From Leptobrachium leishanense (taxonomy: Eukaryota; Chordata; Amphibia; Anura; Megophryidae), in NCBI GenBank assembly GCA_009667805.1, contig CM019065.1, positions 157,471,322 through 157,535,321 of the forward strand: a stretch of DNA of 64,000 nucleotides, written 5' to 3'. Each line of letters opens with the position of its first letter. Position 1 is the stretch's first letter. The notes beneath the pieces are model-generated. The model was not told where the DNA came from. It saw only the letters and a list, made by a program, of their open reading frames with translations, and did no database searches. Positions 42,111-52,435 of the stretch are shown here, piece after piece. The translations under genes and the position numbers were made by a program.

Positions 42111-43123
42111 TGCAATGGTGGCTGAATCATTTAGAAACATGGAATGGCAGGACCATCATTCATCCAATACCAGAATTAGTCATAGAATCAGACGCCAGTA
42201 GATCTGTGTGGGGCGCACGATGCGGTTCACTTTCCACAGGCAGCAGATGGGACACTACAGAGGTAGATTGGCACATAAACTGTTTGGAACTCCTCGCTGG
42301 TTTGTTTGCTGTTCAAAGTTTCATCAAACATTTTCAGGCGAGTTCCATTCTTCTCAAAATGGACAATCTGGTCCGCAGTGCGTTACATCAACCACTTAGG
42401 AGGTCCAGATCCAACAGTTGGCAGAGACGGCAAAGACCTTCTGGGGATTTTGCCTGTCTCACAGTCTAACATTTCAGGCTCAATACATTCCAGGCCTCCA
42501 CAATGTAGTGGCGGATTGGAATTCTCGACACCTGATAGATTCCAGCGTTTGGAGATTGGATACTGAGGTATTTGCCAAATTGTCATTTATCTGGGGTCCT
42601 TTTTTCTATAGATCTATTTGCATCGCGCCTCAATACACTACTACCTCAGTTTTACAGCTGGAGACCAGATCCCATGGCTCTAGCCACAGATGCTCTGGTT
42701 CAGGTATGGCCGCTAGGGACGCTTTATGCATTTCCACCATTCGTCCTCATTCTAGCAGTAATAAGACTCGTACAATCGCAATTGGCTACGATAGTTCTCA
42801 TAACACCACTGTGGAGGTCCCAACCTTGGTTCCCACTACTTCTGGAACTGTCTGTGGACGTTCCCAGGTTAATCCAGGTTTGGCCTTACACTCTGAGGGA
42901 TCCGGAGGGGACACTTCACAATATCTTGAATCCTCACTCGTTGCGATTGATAGCATGGAAAATATCAGGGGTCATTGGCCTTCCATCGACATTTCAGAGG
43001 CAACTGCCTCGTTGTTGTCAAGTTCCTGGGCCCCATCTACCAGAAGGAGATATAGATCCGCATGGAAGGCGTGGGCCTCTTGGTGTTTGGAACAACGTAT
43101 TAATCCCGTTTCAGCTTCTTTGA
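42110..43123 (+). pseudogene. DIRS ORF2: RNase H and C-terminal domain
   Basis: The RNase H domain has ELVIESDASRSVWGARCG (first Asp), HINCLELLAGLFAVQSF (Glu) and ILLKMDNLVRSA (Asp). Its C-terminal part (AQYIPGLHNVVADWNSRH) is in the next frame from about 42,470. From 42,572 the frame carries SIDLFASRLNTLLPQFYSWR, TLYAFPPFVLI and WRSQPWFPLL, conserved sequence that follows RNase H in DIRS elements and has been described as methyltransferase-like. Frameshifts near 42,440 and 42,570 break the gene. The 3' part overlaps the recombinase frame, as usual in the group. Confidence 0.85.
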
Positions 43124-43899
43124 GTAGCTTGTTAAGTTATTTCACTCGTTTATTTGAGGATGGAAAAGCATATCGCACGATCAATAATTCAAGATCGGCA
43201 ATATCTGCTTCGCATCAAGGGTTTGACGGGATTCCTGCAGGGAAACATCCTATGGTATGTAGATTATTAAAGGGTATACGGTGTAAGAGACCACCTCGTT
43301 CTCGTTACTCTAACACCTGGGATGTCAATGTCGTTTTTACTCTCTTGGAGAGTTGGCCTGATAACGAAGTTTTGTCCATCAAACAAATTTCGGCAAAATT
43401 GGCCATTCTATTTTGCTTAGTTTCCTACAAAAGGGTCTCAGACGTTCGAGCCCTAGATCTAACGGGACGATGTTTTTCTCCAACAGGAGTGAGATTTTTG
43501 GTTTCTAACAGGACAAAAACTTCTTTGTCAGAGGTTTTTCTATCCAGCTTTTCCTCAACGTCCTCAACTTTGTCCAGTCCGTTGTTTGAAGGAATATGAA
43601 AGGGTTACGTTCTCTAACAGAGCTGGTGTATCACAACGATTGTTCATATCTTTATGCAAACCATACAAGTCGGTGTCTTCCACCACACTCACTAGGTGGG
43701 TTAAATGGATCATGTCTGAAGCTGGTGTAAACGTCTCCGTGTTCGGAGCTCATCCTCCGGAGCGCTTCTGCTTCGGGAGCTCTTTCCCGGGGATGTCGTC
43801 TCGAGGACATCTTAAAGACAGCGGACTGGTCCAGAGAATCCACCTTTAGAGAATTTTATTTTAAACCGGTGTCTCACATGTCGCATTCATTAGTTACTT
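42960..43899 (+). pseudogene. DIRS tyrosine recombinase
   Basis: The recombinase inserts the circular DNA intermediate. The open frame that ends at 43,599 contains the N-terminal DNA-binding region (WAPSTRRRYRSAWKAWASWC, RTINNSRSAISASHQGF) and the first catalytic Arg segment (KRVSDVRALDLTGRCFSP). The second box, around TLTRWVKWIMSEAGVNVSVF and FGAH, lies in another frame after about 43,590, and the nucleophile segment FREFYFKPVSHM with the Tyr codon at 43,857-43,859 is in a third. At least two frameshifts (about 43,590 and 43,760-43,830) inactivate it. No transcriptional signal is visible; the N-terminal part overlaps ORF2. Confidence 0.88.
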
Positions 43900-43912
43900 A
43901 AGCTTTGAACTA

Positions 43913-44004
43913 GCATAATAAGAGCCTCCGTGTCTTGTGGGATAATTCCCAGATTCCCCTATTATCATGACGGGGAATCATAATTATAGTAAAGACACGG
44001 AGGC
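43913..44004 (+). repeat. DIRS internal complementary region (circle-junction template)
   Basis: These 92 bp are the exact reverse complement of the two element ends joined: the first 35 bp match the left end (33,599-33,633), the last 61 bp match the right end (44,470-44,530), overlapping at the shared AATT. In the DIRS replication model this region templates joining of the two ends into a circle. I found no mismatch. Confidence 0.92.
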
Positions 44005-44267
44005 GAGTATTATCCCGCCCAAATGTGGAGAATTTTTTCCCACCCTAATATCTGACGTGAAGGTTAAGTGTTCGATAAGTTTTTAGATCATTTGATCATT
44101 CGTTAACAAGCTCTGGTGATCTCTAATGTATTGTTTTCTCTGACAGCTTAATCCTTGGATTGGAATTTATCATACAAGGTTTCCTCTACATGTTCAAGGT
44201 TTCCATAAAGGAAGGAGGTCCTTCCGTTGTTCGATTGGTTAAAGAAGAATCGGGACGGTCTTGCATC

Positions 44268-44530
44268 AGAAAAGAGAAGAGCCAACGGTGGTCAGAGGAT
44301 TTGAAGAGTTGGACTGTACCATTGTTATACTGGACTGTACCATTGTTATCTGTTATGTATATATACTGTTTAAACGTGTTTTTTTCACTCTCAAAATACT
44401 TTGTTGTGTATTTGAAAGATTGTTCTTTGCTGCTATCGGCGTAAGTAAAGAAAAGATAGCATAATAAGAGCCTCCGTGTCTTTACTATAATTATGATTCC
44501 CCGTCATGATAATAGGGGAATCTGGGAATT
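44268..44530 (+). repeat. DIRS right inverted terminal repeat
   Basis: The inner 218 bp or so are the reverse complement of the left repeat. It contains the unit GGACTGTACCATTGTTAT twice in tandem. The outer end, ATTATGATTCCCCGTCATGA through GGGGAATCTGGGAATT, is unique to the right side and is copied in the internal complementary region. Confidence 0.9.
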
Positions 44531-44655
44531 CCCTGTGTCCTTCCATGGCCCCAGTGCAATCCCTCACAGAGCACAAGCAAGGCTGTGCTTCACTCCATGA
44601 AGTTCTATAGTCTCCAAGAGTGAATACCAGTGACGGCGCATGGCCTGGCTACCAG

Positions 44656-45000
44656 TAGGCATGTGCATTGCGTTTCCTTACAAATTGAAATTCTAACGAA
44701 AATCACAGTTTTTGTTATTTTTTACATTTCCGAAAAATGTAATATCGGCCGTCTGAAATTATGAATCATCCGAAATTACGAATCGTGGTAGCACAACGAA
44801 AAAAAAATAAAACTGTTTTAAAGTCCGTTTGATCCTAAAAGATCCAAAACTATACAAAACGGAACGAAAATTAACTAACGAGAAAAAATTGAATGAAAAT
44901 GACTCAAAACGGAAGAAAATGTTCCAAGACAAAAAACCGGAACGAAAATGACCCAAAACGAAAACAAATGGAACAAAGTGATTTCAAAGTAATAATAACG
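44656..45000 (+). mobile_element. hAT-like terminal fragment (TAGGCATGTGCA)
   Basis: It starts TAGGCATGTGCATTGCGTTT and continues with ACGAAAAT- and CGGAACGAAAA-type words as in the hAT elements at 39.5 and 62.4 kb. No right end or second GCTACCAG target copy was found. Confidence 0.45.
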
Positions 45001-45360
45001 GGGATTTTTTTTAACACTGGAACATATAGCATTCGCCTATAGATTTCAATGTTAAAAAAAATCCTGTTATTAAGTACTTCTTAAATCGTTTATTTTTTTC
45101 ACTTGCAGCAAAAAGTCATCTTGTTTATTCATTTTATTAGGATTTTTGGGCATTTTTCAGGTTTTTTGGGTGAAATTTTAGTTAGAGTTAAAAGTTTCTA
45201 TCAAGTGTTAACAAGTTCCGTAGCGCTGTACAGTGGGAGGGTTTCTTAACTTATTTTAAAGAAACTAGGCTTTTTTCCGCATAGGTTTCAATGTAAAAAA
45301 TATTTCCTTTTTTATCAAATAATTCTTAAACTGTATATTTTTTTCAGGAGAAGTTAGGGG
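45000..45360 (+). repeat. Family A fragments, partly duplicated
   Basis: ATAGATTTCAATGTTAAAAA with a following CAGCAAAAAGTCATCTTGTT box, then a second, shorter version from about 45,282 (ATAGGTTTCAATGTAAAAAA). There is no terminus and no ORF. Confidence 0.45.
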
Positions 45361-45484
45361 GTTCCTAGTGGCGCAGTGGATACTTTAAATCAATTGATTT
45401 TTATACACAAGTATTAATCCTGGACATGTGCCTAAACAACCATTATGTATTTCGATTAGAGCTATGTACGCAATGGATACAATG

Positions 45485-45722
45485 GATAAAAGTAACATCA
45501 GGAAGCATTATTTTACTGAGAGGGTGGTGGATACATGGAACAGTCTTCCAGTTGAAGTGGTAGAGGCCAAAACAGTGATTGAATTTAAGCAAGCATGGGA
45601 TAGGCATAAGGCTATCCTAAACAAAAGATAAATCCAGGTAAAGTATCCATGTAATTGGGCAGACTAGATGGGCCGAAAGGTTCTTATCTGCCGACATTTT
45701 TCTATGTTTCTATGTTTCTATG
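45485..45722 (+). mobile_element. CR1-like LINE 3' fragment
   Basis: Almost identical to the last 240 bp of the LINE at 8,833-9,911, including codons for TERVVDTWNSLPVEVVEAKT and the TTCTATGTTTCTATG tail. It is 5'-truncated to the last few dozen codons plus the tail. Confidence 0.85.
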
Positions 45723-45729
45723 ATACAGT

Positions 45730-46177
45730 GGTCACTAAATATAAAACAGATGCTTTTCAGTGGGCCAACCTATCCCAATTGTGTGCAAAATCACAGCAAC
45801 ATCCAAAATAGCAGTGATGATCAATTGTCAACGTGCATAAATTTCAAATGCCTATAATAAAATCGTATACAATAAAACCACATGTGCAAAATACATGTAT
45901 AAAGTGCATGTGCTCATATACTGTATAATTCCTTTCTCATAAAGTGCATACACAAAAAATTGTGTCAAACTGATGTGCACAAAAATCTGAAGTATTGTCC
46001 TCTTTTAAAAGTTGTTCATTCTCAAATAATTCCTAAAACCAATAGTGGACGTGCAAAAGTGTAAATAAAGTCATATGAGACATGAGGGTTCACAAATCAC
46101 TGTACAGCGAAAAAGTTGCGCTGCGAAGTGTGATGTCCTCCCGTCGCGATTTCCTCCTCAATTGACGGATCCCGGTT
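45730..46177. other. Intergenic stretch, nothing recognised
   Basis: AT-rich; repeated ATGTGCA-like words but no defined structure. Confidence 0.3.
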
Positions 46178-46512
46178 GAGATATAAGAGATTCAGAGAAT
46201 GCCGAACTGCACCGAGGTGTTAGTGAAATGTGATTTTCAGTGATTCAGTTGACCAGGTTTAAACAGGCGAATCCCATAGAATTTAATGTTAAATAATAAT
46301 TTTTTTATTCAACCATTTAGTCTTTTCATTTTCAGCAAACCGTTGTTTAATTAAATTTTTTGAAAACTTTTATGTATTTTTTTCTATTTTTTTATATGAA
46401 ATTTTTGATTCCCAATTTTTTAAAAGGCTTTTTTTTATTATTCTGTAACAGACCCGTTTATTATTTAGACACATTTTAATGCATTTTTATTGGTTTAAAC
46501 ACCTATTAGAAG

Positions 46513-46902
46513 TGTAGCGCTGTTGTAAATTCTGTTGCGGTAATTGCTCGGGTTTGGCCACCAGAGGGAGACAGGCGCAATGTAAAGTATACTGGACACA
46601 ATGGGACTACGTTTTCCATCATGCTTTGCGGCGGAGACAGGAAGTGGGTGGGGAGAGAACGAAGGACATACGCAGCCTCTTTCGAAGGAGAGCCAGTGTG
46701 AGCCAAGCGACGAAAGGTGGAAGACGCACGTGAGACTGCCAGAGATTTAGACCAGGCCGGAGAGCAGGCGCGGCCTTGCGGGTGCTGGAAATCACAGACA
46801 GTGCTAGCGGAGACCTATCCAGGCATCACTGAAAAGTTTTCCTAGTGCGGTGAGACTAACCCGAGGTTAAATTCAGCGGCTTCTCCGGGAGTGAGTGTTA
46901 CA
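46513..46902 (+). repeat. 5' LTR, shortened
   Basis: It begins TGTAGCGCTGTTGTAAATTC and ends GTGAGTGTTACA. It lacks 559 bp present in the 3' LTR; the junction is near GAAAAGTTTTCCTAGTGCGG (about 46,833-46,852), where 3' LTR sequence from about 53,372 is joined to about 53,931. Confidence 0.9.
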
Positions 46903-46904
46903 CG

Positions 46905-46924
46905 TGGGGGCTCGTTTCCGGGAT
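46905..46924 (+). promoter_or_regulatory. Primer-binding site, tRNA-Pro type
   Basis: TGGGGGCTCGTTTCCGGGAT starts three bases after the 5' LTR. It equals the familiar tRNA-Pro primer site except for two extra T residues after GGCTCG. Confidence 0.7.
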
Positions 46925-46962
46925 TATAGTCTCTGTAATAAACCGCATTTAAAGGGTTAATT

Positions 46963-48383
46963 ATGGATCCAGACACGGCTGCCAAATGGTGTGAGGAGCA
47001 AAGTAGTCAGAGTTAAGCATAGTCATGGATATTCCTGCAGACACTTGGGCCGAAGATCAGATTCGTCGGGCGTGGCCACGCTGACACCAGATCATCGGGG
47101 TTAATCCTGGACATTAAAGCGAACCCGGATACTTCTCACACGTATGTTCTTTTTGAGTGGAGAAAGGGTGTTCCAGTGTGTTTTCAGGGCGCGAGCGTGA
47201 AGCTGACCGATGAGGTGGAAGTTCAACTGATTCAGCCAAGTGCACCACGTGGCAATCCCGTGAATGTTCCCGCACCCAGTTCGCTGGCCATGATCGGGCC
47301 TGAATTCATAGTGGCTATTGGAGACTTACTGGCTAAATGTCAAAGAAAAAGCCCTCTACACACTAACTTTGGTTATCGACGGTTGAGAAATTTTACAGGC
47401 AACGTACCAATTCCGGCAGGAGAAGAAACCTTTGAAGAATGGGTAGAACAGGTGATGCAGGCTCTGGATGATTGGGACGTCCCTGAAGCGCAGAAGAAGC
47501 AAAGAATCACTGAGAGCTTAAAGGGACCTGCGTCAGAGGCTGTCAGAAACCTGAAATTGAGTAAGCAAGACTGCACTGCTTTAGATTACCTAAACGTATT
47601 ACAGGAAGTCTTTGGTCGAACAGAAAAGGCTGCTGAGCTCATGTACCAGTATGAACATACCTACCAGCGGAAAGGTGAGAAAATGACTGAATACATGAGG
47701 CGCCTAGATAAGATTCTGCACCAGATACTCCTTAAGAAAGGGGCCGAACCAGCCACAACAGATAAAATCTGAATGCAGCAGATATTGAGGGGCGCTCAAC
47801 CTCTAGATCCTGTGATGCTACAGCTGAGAACCAGAGAAGGTAACCGAGAGTTGAAATACCTGGAACTGATTCGAGCTGTTAGAGAGGAAGAGACTCTGCT
47901 AGAAGAAAAGTCTTTAAGGAGAGGAGAAAGAGCTTACGCACAACCAGTAAGGCATAATGAATATCTGCAAACTGAAGATGATTCGTTGGACGCCTATGGA
48001 TCTGAAGTTGACGGACAAGAGCATCTGCTAGTTCCTATATCCACAGAGAGTACTGCCAAAGAACCAACCCTCCCTGCATATAGTGAGTTACACAAAACCG
48101 TTAAGAAGGTACAAGACGCTCAAGCTGAGCTGAAACAAGCACACACTGACCTGTGCCGAGTACTTTTGAAGGTGGCAGAGACACAGACTGATATGCAGAA
48201 GTTCCTCAGTGATATGCGGACAACGGGAGTTGCTTTGCTATGGCGTCTGGCCAGGGTCCTTCAACAGAGTCACCACGAACAACTGTGTCTCCGTCATCCA
48301 AGAAGAGATGCTTCAACTGTGGGGAAATGGGTCATTTCTGAGCGCAATGCAAAAGCCAAAGGCCTGAAGGAAATAAGGTAGAA
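46963..48383 (+). pseudogene. PNMA-like Gag
   Basis: The leader and N-terminus (from ATG 46,963 or 47,025) are broken by stops; LDIKANPDTSHTYVLFEWRK is readable just before 47,176. The open part 47,176-47,772 has the capsid region: LRNFTGNVPIPAGEETFEEW, WDVPEAQKKQRITESLKGPA and YLNVLQEVFGRTE, the pattern seen in vertebrate PNMA proteins, which are domesticated Gypsy Gags. A TGA at 47,770 interrupts it, and the frame then continues to 48,381 with a long helical, charged segment (KKVQDAQAELKQAHTDLCRV). A zinc knuckle at 48,309-48,350 (CFNCGEMGHF then AQC) is in a shifted frame and has a stop inside. Gag would build the particle and bind RNA. Confidence 0.8.
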
Positions 48384-48440
48384 GAGTTCCTTGGAAGGTC
48401 TGCTGTCCATCTCACAGGCGGGAAACACCAGAGGGCCCAA

Positions 48441-48887
48441 GTGAAGGAGCAAACTAGGTGCCCAGTGGTTGAAAACCGCTCCAAAATTAAAGCCAGAACC
48501 GAAAGGCAGAGAGGACCCAGAGTCTTACCAACTGCTGAGCCTACCAGGACTAAAAGAGTTACTCCCTTAGTATCCGGTTCTATGTCATGGGGAAGCAATG
48601 TACACCCAAAACCTACACGGGCCAAGAAGAAGGCCAGGGTACAGCGAACTGGGTCTAAACTTTCTGCTGCTATGACAAAGTTTCCTGACCAGCTGATAGG
48701 TCCTTCTCCCATTGTACCAATCCAAGTGGAGGGAGTCTACACTAAAGCTCTGTTAGCCTCCGGGGCTCAAGTGACATTGATCTATCGAGACTTCTACGAG
48801 AAGCACTTGAGGCACATACCACTACAGAAATTAAAGGACCTTGAGATCTGGGGTATCGGAACTGAGAAACTTCCCTATGACCGGTGA
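48441..48887 (+). pseudogene. Gypsy aspartic protease, catalytic Asp lost
   Basis: Follows Gag after a basic linker (KARTERQRGPRVLP, RAKKKARVQRTG). The protease core is VPIQVEGVYTKALLASGAQV and TLIYRDFYEKHL, then LEIWGIGTE. The catalytic motif of the family is DSG (here expected DSGAQ); codon 48,756-48,758 is GCC (Ala), one change from GAC. The frame ends at 48,887 by a frameshift; protease-like sequence continues briefly. Confidence 0.75.
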
Positions 48888-49036
48888 AGCTAGAAATCGG
48901 ATCCGAAGTAATCGGACAGTCTGGAGGTTGTGATGCCTTGGCCATTGTGTGTCCTCGGCCTTCAGGGGCCAACAGAAGTTCTATGATAGCGGGGACGAAT
49001 ACTGATCTGGTGTGACGTCTCCTGACTCCTATAGTA

Positions 49037-51046
49037 ATGGAAGAAGGTTCTACCAGGGGAGTACACCCGATGTTACGTCCGGTCTATCAGCGAATGGTCG
49101 AAGAACAAAAGGCACCTGCTGAAGTGGGGCGCCTGTGGATATTGGGAGAAACGGAGAAGGTTCTGCAATCAGGAGAAGTGGCGAGTTTCCGGGCTTCAGT
49201 CAAGTTGAATGGATCACAACCGGGTCCCTATGTGGTACTGGAAACTGATTTCAATCATGGGAGTGAAGCCGGAGTAGAAGTAATCCCTGAAATAATCTCC
49301 ACGAGAGCTTTGAAACGAACACGAGGAAGAGTCTCAGTCAGTGTATGTAATGTGTCTGATTCTCCAGTGATCCTGAAAGCATGAATGCCTATCGGGCAAG
49401 TAGCATCCGCTACGCCTCTCTCCCCTACTGATTTAGGAGGGGGAGTGAACAAAGAGATCCCAGCTGAAAGGTTCTATCCTAAGGACGCTCCCATCTCACC
49501 TGAATGGAAGAAACGTCTTCAGTCCCAAATCCTAAAATGGAGGGATTTGTTCTCGAAGGATGAGTTCGACGTGGGCCTAGCTAAGAGTACTGAGCATCGC
49601 ATTCGACTACAGGAAGATAAGCCGCTTCGAGAAAGGTCAAGACGAGTTCCACTGGGAGACTTGGATGATCTACGAGAACAGCTGAATGAACTACAAAGGA
49701 CTAAGGTGATTCAAGAGTCCAGGAGTCCATACGCCTCTCCAATAGTGATGGTTCAGAAGAAGAATGGTTCTATCCGTCTATGTATAGACTATCGCACGTT
49801 AAATCAGAGAACCATTCCGGATCAATATGCCACTCCTCGGATAGAAGATGCCTTACAGTGTTTGTCTGGAGCAAAATGGTTTAGTGTACTAGACCTGCGA
49901 AGTGGGTACACCAGATACCAATGCATCCTGAAGACAAAGAGAAGACTGCGTTCATCTGTCCACTGGGGTTCTTTGAGTTCAACAGAATGCCTCAAGGCCT
50001 TAGCGGGGCTCCAGCCACGTTCCAACGGTTAATGGAGAAGACAGTCGGGGACATGAACCTGATCGAAGTGTTAGTGTATCTGGATGACATTATTGTGTTC
50101 GGGAAGACTTTGGAAGAACATGAACAACGGTTGGAGAAGGTCTTAAAGCGGCTCCATGAAGAGGGGTTGAAACTGTCTCTGGAGAAGTGTCAATTTTGTT
50201 TACCTTCCGTTACGTATCTGGGACATGTTGTTTCAGCCGAAGGCATTTCGACAGATCCTCGGAAGTTGGAAGCCGTAGCTTCCTGGCCTAGACCCCGAAA
50301 CGTTACCGAACTTAGATCTTTTCTGGGGTTCTGCTCATATTACCGAAGATTTGTAGGAGGATTTGCCAAGATAGCTCAACCCCTGAACAAGCTCCTACAG
50401 AAGGAAGACGCAGGAGAAGGCCCAAAGGTCTCTGATCGACGTTTGTTGGCTCCGGGGCCAAGGAAGGCTCGAGAATCCATCCAAGAAGAATGGACTAATC
50501 AATGCGAAAGTGCTTTCATGAAAGTGAAGGAGAGTCTAACTCGAGCTCCTGTCCTGGCTTACGCTGATCCTCATAAGCCGTACGAATTATATGTGGATGC
50601 CAGCAGAGAAGGTCTTGGGAGTCCTATACAAAGAATATGGCGGATTGTTGAGGCCTGTAGCGTATGTAAGCTGAAGCCTTACGCCTTCAGAAAAGAACTA
50701 TCCTACCCACAAGTTGGAGTTCCTAGCCTTGAAGTGGGCGGTAGTAGACAAGCTGAAAGATTATCTGTATGGAGCCAAATTTGTGATAAAGACTGACAAC
50801 AATCCTCTTACGTACGTCCTTACTACTGCGAAGCTGGATGCAACGGGAAATCGGTGGTTGGCTGCTCTGTCAGGGTTTCGGTTCAGCCTGAAGTATCGCC
50901 CTGGAGTGAATAATCGAGATGCGGATGCTTTGTCAAGAAGGCCCTACACTGCAGAATGGACTCAGTTAACTCCAGATGGGGTGCAAGCCTTATGTCAAGG
51001 AGCAGAGCGCCGGGTCAAGGGAGGGGTTGAAGCAGAAGCTATTTAG
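49037..51046 (+). pseudogene. Gypsy reverse transcriptase and RNase H
   Basis: A linker (49,037-49,384) ends in a TGA, then RT starts. RT motifs: EHRIRLQEDKPLRERSRRVP, SPIVMVQKKNGSIRLCIDYR, WFSVLDLRSGY; a frameshift near 49,912; then GFFEFNRMPQGLSGAPATFQ, YLDD at 50,077-50,088, and LRSFLGFCSYYRRFVGGFAK. RNase H begins YELYVDASREGLG and is broken by frameshifts at about 50,620-50,700, resuming with EFLALKWAVVDKLKDYLY, FVIKTDNNPLTYVL and NRDADALSRRPY. The catalytic residues of RT and RNase H are present, but the frame is not continuous. Confidence 0.88.
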
Positions 51047-51048
51047 TT

Positions 51049-52405
51049 ATGGCTGCGGCTGTTCCAGAGTTCTATTGTAATCCGACACAGCTGAGGGATG
51101 AAAGTCTGCCTACTTTCTCGAAACAGGACCTAAGAGCCGATCAGGCTAGAGACCCTTTGATTGCGTTAACCGTGAAGGCCCTAAACGCGAACCAACGGGA
51201 AATTCTACTGACAAATTCCCCAGAGGGAGCCCGATTGGTGTACAAAGAGTGGGAATGGTTGAAGATGTTGGATGGGGTGGTCTACCGAAGGGGCCCCTCA
51301 AACAATGCTGAAGAGACCCAACAGTTGTTCCTTCCCACCAAACACAGAGAGGGTGTGCTGCGGTCATTACACGATGAACATGGACATTTGGGTGCAGAGA
51401 GAACTTTTAAGCTAGTGCGAGACAGATTTTATTGGCCTTGTATGAGATCTGAAGTTGAAAGTTACTGTCATTCGTGTTTGAGGTGCATCCAGAGGAAAAC
51501 CCTACCAACCCAAACTGCTCCAATGAGCCACCTACAAACTCAAGGACCCATGGAGTGGTGTGCATTGATTTCCTGTGCTTAGAGCCGGATGCTAGTGGGC
51601 AGGGAAATATTCTAGTAGTGACTGATCATTTCACGCGTTATGCCCAAGCTTTTCCTACGAAGGACCAACGTGCTCCTACGGTGACGAAGGTTTTGATGGA
51701 AAAGTTTTTTGTTCACTATGGCCTACCAAGGAGAATACACTCGGATCAGGGCAGAGATTTTGAGAGCAGGCTTGTTGGGCAATTGCTGGAACTACTAGGG
51801 ATTCAGAAGACCCGAACTACACCATATCACCCTCAAGGTGATGCTCAACCAGAAAGGTTTAATCGCACGCTGCTAAATATGTTGGGGACATTGTCGAACA
51901 AAGAGAAGCAGAGCTGGAGTCGTCACATAGCTACGCTGGTGCATGCGTACAACAGTACGGAGAGTGACGCTACTGGATACTCACCGTACCGTCTTATGTT
52001 CGGAAGAGAAGCTCGACTGCCGGTTGATTTGGCGTTTGGGCTATCTCTGGATCAGACATCTGTAGCCTCTCATAGAAATTATGTGGATAGACTTCAGAAG
52101 AATTTGGCCTCTGCGTTTGAACAGGCCCGTTTGACCACAGGGAGCAGAGGAATAAGTGAAACTACGACTTGAGAGTTCGGATACAGGATCTACAACCCGG
52201 TGATAGGGTTTTGTTGAAGAACTTGGGTGTTTCTGCAAGGCATAAGTTGGCGGATAGATGGAGTTCTCAAGTCTACATTGTCTGCAAGCAACTGCCGGGT
52301 CTGCCAGTTTACCAAATCCGACCGGATGGAAAGGCTCTTAAAAACTGGCACCAAAATCATCTGTTGCCTTTGAGGGAAGCTGTGAGGATACCAGTTGGAG
52401 ACTAA
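51049..52405 (+). pseudogene. Gypsy integrase with C-terminal GPY/F-type module
   Basis: The zinc-binding domain has DEHGHLGAERTFKLVRDRFY and CHSCLRC. After a frameshift near 51,545 the core shows VCIDFLCLEP (Asp), RRIHSDQGRDFESRL (Asp) and HPQGDAQPERFNRTL (Glu), followed by YSPYRLMFGREARLPVDL. A further shift near 52,150 leads to IQDLQPGDRVLLKNLGV, WSSQVYIVCKQLPGLPVYQI and NWHQNHLLPL, the module that follows the core in many Gypsy integrases. It is inactive. Confidence 0.88.
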
Positions 52406-52435
52406 CTTCCTCTGCCGAACCCGCCTGCTCCATGT

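Larger units (their letters stand above)
33599..44530 (+). mobile_element. DIRS-type tyrosine-recombinase retrotransposon
   Basis: All structural hallmarks of the DIRS group are visible: inverted terminal repeats (left 33,599-33,772 plus 38,302-38,353; right 44,268-44,530), an internal complementary region (43,913-44,004), a Gag-like gene, an RT/RNase H gene and a tyrosine recombinase gene, with no LTRs or DDE integrase of its own. The ends share AATT and no further target duplication is seen, as expected when a circular intermediate is inserted by recombinase. Two later insertions interrupt it: Gypsy 33,773-38,297 and hAT 39,536-40,400. Removing these with one target copy each gives about 5,530 bp, a normal DIRS length. 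All three genes carry lesions, so this copy is inactive, although its repeats are almost identical. Confidence 0.92.
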
